Positions 60,701 through 64,000 of a DNA stretch of 64,000 bases are shown here, piece by piece. The notes under the pieces are model-generated. The model was not told the DNA's origin. It saw only the letters and a program-made list of their open reading frames with translations, and ran no database searches. The position numbers and the translations under genes were made by a program. Source of the stretch: Nematopogon swammerdamellus (lineage: Eukaryota > Arthropoda > Insecta > Lepidoptera > Adelidae). Within the stretch, counting starts at the first letter, position 1; the number at the start of each line of letters is the position of its first letter. The stretch covers positions 17,941,891 to 18,005,890 of the forward strand of contig OX336349.1 in NCBI GenBank assembly GCA_946902875.1. Reading direction: 5' to 3'.

Positions 60701-61273
60701 AGACGTCTCCGCACTAAGCTAGATCTTCTAAGACCCGACGTAGAGAAAAGGGTGCGTGAGGCACAAGAACGTCTGGTTGAATCGACTGGAGGAGTTGAGC
60801 GCTGTTTCCAAATAGGCGACAGAGTTTGGGCACGGTACTACCAGGGTAATGATCGATGGGTGCCGGGAGTGGTTACTGAAGTCTTGGGCACTAGACTCTA
60901 TTTTGTGAAACGGGAAGGCGGTCAGGTAATTAAGAGACACGTGGATCAACTTAAACAGAGAACTGTCACGAATACGTATCAGGGTAGTATGCCAAACACC
61001 CAGGAATTAAAGGCAGGTGTTCACAAGCCAATCAATTTTGACGAAGGTGATTCTCTGTCTGAAATCTTGCCTACTACTGTACACGACACAGTAAAACCAA
61101 CACAATTGCGGACGGTACCCGCACCGCAGACGGCAGTGTGTACGCAGCCGGCGGCAACAGTGGCACAGCCTATGGTGGCGGCGGCCGCGAATATACTCGA
61201 ACCTTCGGCGCCGCCGTCGCTTGTGAGACGTTCAACCCGGCAACGAAAACCACCAGATCGTTACGGATCATGA
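57791..61273 (+). CDS. pol: Gag zinc-knuckle remnant fused to Gypsy Pol (PR-RT-RNase H-IN)
   Basis: The frame is open from 57791, but the first ATG is at 57959 (1104 residues). Before that ATG lie two zinc knuckles: CEVCGYNHKVENC (from 57866) and CKICLKSGHLKKMC (to 57964). Residues from the ATG: protease DTG at 64-66; RT with SDWATPIVPVVKKDGSIRIC, KIDLAQAYSQFEL and the catalytic FLDD at 346-349; RNase H TCDASSVGVGAVLSQ near 493 and TDHKPL; integrase zinc finger ESHMG ... CRECVVC near 712-740; catalytic Asp775, Asp829 and Glu865 (DD35E) in HVDFLG, VSDNGP and GAAENTV. A GPY/F-like module (RYYQGNDRWVPGVV) and a Pro/Thr-rich tail follow. All catalytic residues are present with no stop or frameshift. 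MA/CA of Gag is missing and translation initiation upstream of the knuckles is unexplained. Confidence 0.93.
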   Translation, partial: LTNQNNNQFSTRQYSASRKAFQARVCEVCGYNHKVENCKFRSYVCKICLKSGHLKKMCPLNKKVNDLCKRINFMLTEVKQEEDLEVKEIFICSNYRLDGVDDPIDMYIILDGKPVRMEIDTGSAVSLISSEFLNKTFPYLKLMPSKVRLRYYTGEVVNTRGVVRPLVEYNGLKRRLDLYVIDNGKTCLLGRRWLREMKIQITFSMYNLNCDKLKFNEDEFISSYPKVFAAGLGRFTGGAVGLRLRADVAPIYVRARPLPFALRDKVEAQIENHIKEGVLQPVETSDWATPIVPVVKKDGSIRICADFKITVNRFLDIDRFPVPRIEDLLATLGGGVRFSKIDLAQAYSQFELKEEDRKYTVINTHRGLFQYTRLVFGLSSSPGIFQRKMEEIMRGIPNIAIFLDDILITGKNDEEHVRTLKMVFDRLESSGLRVKRDKCSFFQDSVNYLGFKISKDGVTGYKDKLQAIEQAPTPKDASELRSFIGLVMYYGKFVENISTILDPLYALLKKDVSYEWTGACDRAFNEVKQILISPNVLAHYQPALPLILTCDASSVGVGAVLSQMTEAGERPLGYSSRTLSSTERAYSQIDKEALGIIVGIKKYHQYVYGRRFTLRTDHKPLVSIFGPKKGIPAMAASRLQRWAVLLGGYDYDIEYVTSKGNSADALSRLPCQIPSQPESNQYTYLHYVEEKIPINSKDIKLYAEKDIIISKVLHYVQAGWPTLCPETEMKPYFCRRNELYSELGCLMWGHRVVVPEKLRGRILQELHESHMGIVKTKCFARSYVWWPNIDADVERLCRECVVCAAEASMPPRAPLAPWYYSSRPWSRLHVDFLGPFKGAMYLIVTDSSSKWIEAFKMNKTIGSSVIRKLRELFARFGLPEHLVSDNGPPFNGEEFGSFLKMNGIKQSFSPVKFAQCNGAAENTVKAFKQTLKKAIREGKDEELALQQFLLAYRNTDVSSTGSSPAMLLQRRRLRTKLDLLRPDVEKRVREAQERLVESTGGVERCFQIGDRVWARYYQGNDRWVPGVVTEVLGTRLYFVKREGGQVIKRHVDQLKQRTVTNTYQGSMPNTQELKAGVHKPINFDEGDSLSEILPTTVHDTVKPTQLRTVPAPQTAVCTQPAATVAQPMVAAAANILEPSAPPSLVRRSTRQRKPPDRYGS

Positions 61274-61422
61274 TAATTTTTTTTTCTTTTGTATTTTTAT
61301 TTATTTATTTTTTTTTTCAAGGGGGAAGGTATATTAGGTTATGCTATATTGTTATAGTGATTTTTTTCAGTTCATTCAGTTTAGTTATTGTTTAAAATGT
61401 TAATGTTAATTAAGTGTGAGGG

Positions 61423-61562
61423 TGGCATGTATGCAGATGATTTGTATAAAAATAATGTTCTGTCAATCTGTTGTCATGGCGTTGTGACTGAATAATTTTC
61501 TCAAATATATAATGGAAATTACTACTAGTTTTACTGCTGGAAGACCAGCTTGGGACTAGCTA
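61423..61562 (+). repeat. 3' LTR (140 bp)
   Basis: Identical to the 5' LTR by eye; followed by the TCCGC duplication and the rest of the interrupted LINE tail. Confidence 0.9.
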
Positions 61563-61699
61563 TCCGCCTTTGCACCTTATGTAAATTTTCTAATGTACTA
61601 TTAATGTTGAATGTTTATTGGAGTTTATCTATCACATGAGACTGGAGAAAATATTTCAAATAGGCAACCTGTTGAGAGCTGGATATGTGGTACAATAAG

Positions 61700-61870
61700 G
61701 GTCAGTCAGTCAGTCAGTCAGCGTGTAAGCGTCCACTGCTGGACATACGCCTCTCCAATTTTCCTCCAGTCCTCCCGGCCTTCAGCGATACGGAACCACT
61801 GATTTCCGCCGGCGTACTTAATGTCGTCGTCCCACCTGGCGGGTGGGCTTCCCACACTCCGTTTTCCTGT
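61700..61870 (-). mobile_element. RTE LINE 3' end, minus strand
   Basis: GTCAGTCAGTCAGTCAGCG is the tail. AGCGTCCACTGCTGGACATA, ATTTTCCTCCAGTCCTCCCG and ATACGGAACCACTGATTTCC reverse the RTE C-terminus. Ends GGGCTTCCCACACTCC. Confidence 0.7.
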
Positions 61871-62059
61871 CCTAAGGGTGCCATTGCCAAATCATATTTT
61901 GCATAATATAAGATCGGTGTTATAATTTTTATTTACTCAAATTATTCTATAACATAAGCCGAAAATACGACTAAGCGCGACACTCGAGAATTGGGTGACT
62001 CGAAGTGGGTGACCCTGTCGTGTCCCGCGACTTATAGAACCGCTGCAACTCCGTACGGG
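61871..62059. other. Spacer
   Basis: No feature seen. Confidence 0.3.
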
Positions 62060-62192
62060 CATCGTCGGAGTATTCGGAGGAGCTGTTTAACGCGATTCCG
62101 CCGTCTCCATTCCACCTCCGCACTAAGTGTACTGGGCAGAGGATGCACCCTTATTCAATCGACCTACCACGGAGGTGCGCACCAACCGGTTC
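62060..62192 (+). pseudogene. CR1-C LINE fragment
   Basis: ATTCGGAGGAGCTGTTTAAC, GCCGTCTCCATTCCACCTC and ACCTACCACGGAGGTGCG encode SEELFNAIPPSPFHLRT and DLPR.R.NR in broken frames. Truncated at both ends. Confidence 0.65.
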
Positions 62193-62494
62193 TGAAATGA
62201 AATGAAATGAAAATATACTTTATTGACGAAGCACCCGAGGTCCAAGCAGTGCACAGACAATTAACATGAGCTCTGTCTGACCATTCAAGTAGTCGAGTAA
62301 GCGAACACTAAACTAACTATGTAGTCTTAAGGACTGCTGCGTCTTAAGGCTGCGAATGACGCTAGATAAGGCAATCTTGAATTTTTCAGAAAGGCTTAAC
62401 CTGAACCAGTTACAATCTATGGATTAACAATTACAAGACAATTTTCAAAACAAAACAAATTCTTACACATGAATAGTTAAACACAAAATATATA
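62193..62494 (-). mobile_element. LINE 3' UTR (AAATGAAATGAAAATATAC type)
   Basis: GAAATGAAATGAAATGAAA then ATATACTTTATTGACGAAGC is the reverse of a LINE polyadenylation end. The following ~250 bp (CTTAAGGACTGCTGCGTC etc.) is its probable 3' UTR. Related to 42490. Confidence 0.5.
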
Positions 62495-62956
62495 TACAGG
62501 GTGTATCAGGATAGGTTTTCGAAACTTCAGGGTTCGAAAGGGGCCTATATTTGAAGACGAAAAGCTCTGAAACTTTTTCCCAGATTCGTTCATTTTGCAG
62601 TACTTTTTGGTGAAAATCTATTCTTCAAGATTTGGTGGAGGTTAACGTGCGCCTTTAATAAATAAAAAATAAATTCTAACTCATGAATAAAAATGGGTAG
62701 GTTGCATACATAACTAGTACAATTGAACTGCGTGTAAATTCCAAACACTGAAAGTTCAATGAACTCAAAAGAAAAAGAGGACTGAATTAGTTCACTGCAC
62801 AGTCTGACTGTCCATCGAGTTTTTATTACAATTTCCAACTTTTGTATGACCAAAAAAAGAACGGAATTTCGATTTGAGTGATAAGGATTTTTTTCTTCTA
62901 ATAATGAGTACTTTCTATTCCTGAAGTTTCTCAAACCTATCCTGATACACCCTGTA
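62495..62956. mobile_element. TIR element (copy 2), ~40-bp TIRs, TA-rich target
   Basis: TACAGGGTGTATCAGGATAG + GTTTTCGAAACTTCAGG at 62495 is mirrored by CCTGAAGTTTCTCAAACC + TATCCTGATACACCCTGTA ending at 62956. Flanks are TATA on both sides, compatible with a TA duplication as in Tc1/mariner-like MITEs. 462 bp. A homologous copy at 26115-26885 carries a SINE. Non-coding. Confidence 0.82.
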
Positions 62957-63194
62957 TATAAAGTAAATTAACCAGTAACCTATAAATAATTTATGGATAT
63001 GAAATTTCATATCCACCACCACGCACCACATATTTTATGATTCTTGTTGGAATGGTATTAATTTATCTCGATAGACAAAATAAATCGCCAAAATCTGTTT
63101 ATTTGTTTCGATTTTTCGTTATTTCTACTAATTGGTCTGCAATGCAGACTGCATTACAAAAAGAAGAAATAAAGATTACATTCGCATCGCGTTG

Positions 63195-63245
63195 CGTACT
63201 TAAAAATAATAGCCTCACTGCATCTCTCCCCGTGCATGTTCGTTA
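63195..63245 (+). mobile_element. SINE head fragment
   Basis: TACTTAAAAATAATAGCCTC and ACTGCATCTCTCCCCGTGC + ATG are the first ~45 bp of the Metulj-like head only. Confidence 0.55.
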
Positions 63246-63389
63246 TATTAGCACTGTTTGCGAATTAAGAAATGCTTTTCTCCCATCGCAACTATGTAAA
63301 GGGAAGTTCTTATTCTTTGTTCGCAACCAAATTGCGGTTAAGGAAAAAGTTCTCTTGATTCGCAACTGGTTATGAGCGAAAGACCGCGT

Positions 63390-63441
63390 GTGGTGGCGTA
63401 CCTTGGGAGAGGCCTATGTCCAGCAGTGGACCGATACAGGC

Positions 63442-63493
<52 letters not shown>
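63390..63493 (+). mobile_element. RTE LINE tail with (GAT)n
   Basis: TGGTGGCGTACCTTGGGAG + AGGCCTATGTCCAGCAGTGG encodes TLGEAYVQQW, the end of RTE proteins. A (GAT)n microsatellite at 63442-63492 is the normal RTE 3' tail. Confidence 0.8.
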
Positions 63494-63554
63494 ATGACCA
63501 AAGAATAAAATTTTTTAATTCGCAATTGGTTGCGAATCGCAGTTACGAAAACGT

Positions 63555-63668
63555 CCGGAGGGGTCGTAAAAGGCAACTGAGGGATAAGGAAAAGATTTTC
63601 GGCACAACACCGACTACTCTGCTTACCCCGATAGTCGGGATATAGCGTGTGGTATGTATGTATGTATT
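63555..63668 (+). mobile_element. Metulj-like SINE, internally deleted
   Basis: GGTCGTAAAAGGCAACTGAG, GGCACAACACCGACTACTC, TGCTTACCCCGATAGTCGGG, TATGTATGTATG. Head and tail are joined with most of the body missing. Confidence 0.65.
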
Positions 63669-64000
63669 CGCATCGCGCTTATAAAATGTATTCCATTATT
63701 ATTAACAATTGAACTTTTTTTTTTCATTCAAAACACCACAAAAAACACGAAAAACAAACACAACATTACATTTTAGACTTACGAGTACCAAAGAGTATGG
63801 ATTACGTTGCTGCGCTCCTTTACAAACTCTTGAGACATACGATGAAAGGTGTGCTCTTCTTTCTCTCGTTCTCTCACCGATTCCCTATAGCTCTATCGCA
63901 CCATTTTTCTAGCGCCACATGCAGCCTTAAGGCGATTAAGTCAGAGTCCTCCAACTTGCCCAATTACTGCAGTAATGCTGAGCACGTCCCGCCACGTACT
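63669..64000. other. No gene supported at the right edge
   Basis: A 67-codon frame (63709-63912) has no domain. Confidence 0.3.

Larger units (their letters stand above)
57625..61567 (+). mobile_element. Ty3/Gypsy LTR retrotransposon, young, gag-poor
   Basis: Element 57630-61562 (3.93 kb) with TCCGC duplications at 57625-57629 and 61563-61567. LTRs of 140 bp at 57630-57769 and 61423-61562 appear identical. They begin TGGCATGTATGCAG and end GGGACTAGCTA. A primer-binding-site-like TGGCGACGAGGATGGGAT follows the left LTR at 57771. Purine-rich GTGAGGG abuts the right LTR, and AAGGGGGAAGG lies at 61320. The single long ORF is pol. Normal Gypsy elements carry a ~1-kb gag before pol; here only ~190 bp separate the PBS from the pol start. 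Confidence 0.92.

Noticed and set aside
63370..63576. Poly-Ser ORF on the minus strand
   Set aside because: It is the (GAT)n microsatellite tail of an RTE LINE.

Overview
This window looks like a transposon-rich, gene-poor stretch of an insect nuclear genome, most probably a moth or butterfly (Lepidoptera). The evidence is the repeat content. There are SINEs with the 5' head typical of lepidopteran Metulj-like elements (a GTCGTAAAAGGCGACTAAGGG motif split over two short blocks), several CR1/Jockey-type LINE tails, RTE tails ending in (GAT)n, and a Transib element. I see no convincing host gene, no rRNA or functional tRNA gene, and no bacterial feature. Nearly every long open frame is part of a mobile element or an antisense shadow of one.

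Layout. 0-2.8 kb: the end of a hAT transposase, a Penelope-type GIY-YIG fragment and a GC-rich inverted-repeat element. 2.8-5.7 kb: SINEs and a 134-bp tandem array with a SINE inserted in it. 5.7-11.9 kb: one Jockey-superfamily LINE (endonuclease, then reverse transcriptase) split by a 3.2-kb nested insertion of hAT and CR1 sequence. 12.4-14.05 kb: a 41-bp minisatellite of about 40 copies. 14-44 kb: a dense mosaic of SINEs, LINE tails, MITEs and palindromes. 45.7-48.8 kb: a 3.1-kb palindromic Transib with CACAGTGG ends and CGGCG target duplications. 49.1-51.0 kb: a satellite of about 120 bp whose unit contains a LINE-like 3' tail. 51-57.6 kb: further SINEs, MITEs and a retroelement C-terminal ORF. 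57.6-61.6 kb: a very young Ty3/Gypsy element with identical 140-bp LTRs and an intact pol ORF but almost no gag. 61.6-64 kb: repeat debris.

The most interesting signals are four. (1) The palindromic Transib has two copies of the same 5' end flanked by a perfect Transib-type target duplication. (2) A poly(A)-tailed SINE superfamily carries the same body behind alternative heads: one is Metulj-like, the other contains the internal promoter region of 5S rRNA. (3) The Gypsy element is gag-less with identical LTRs, and its empty site is visible elsewhere in the window. (4) One SINE has the first 19 bp of its head repeated seven times.

Element family names below (CR1-A, CR1-B, CR1-C, SINE-1, SINE-2, retroelement D, GTCTG repeat) are labels I use only within this annotation.
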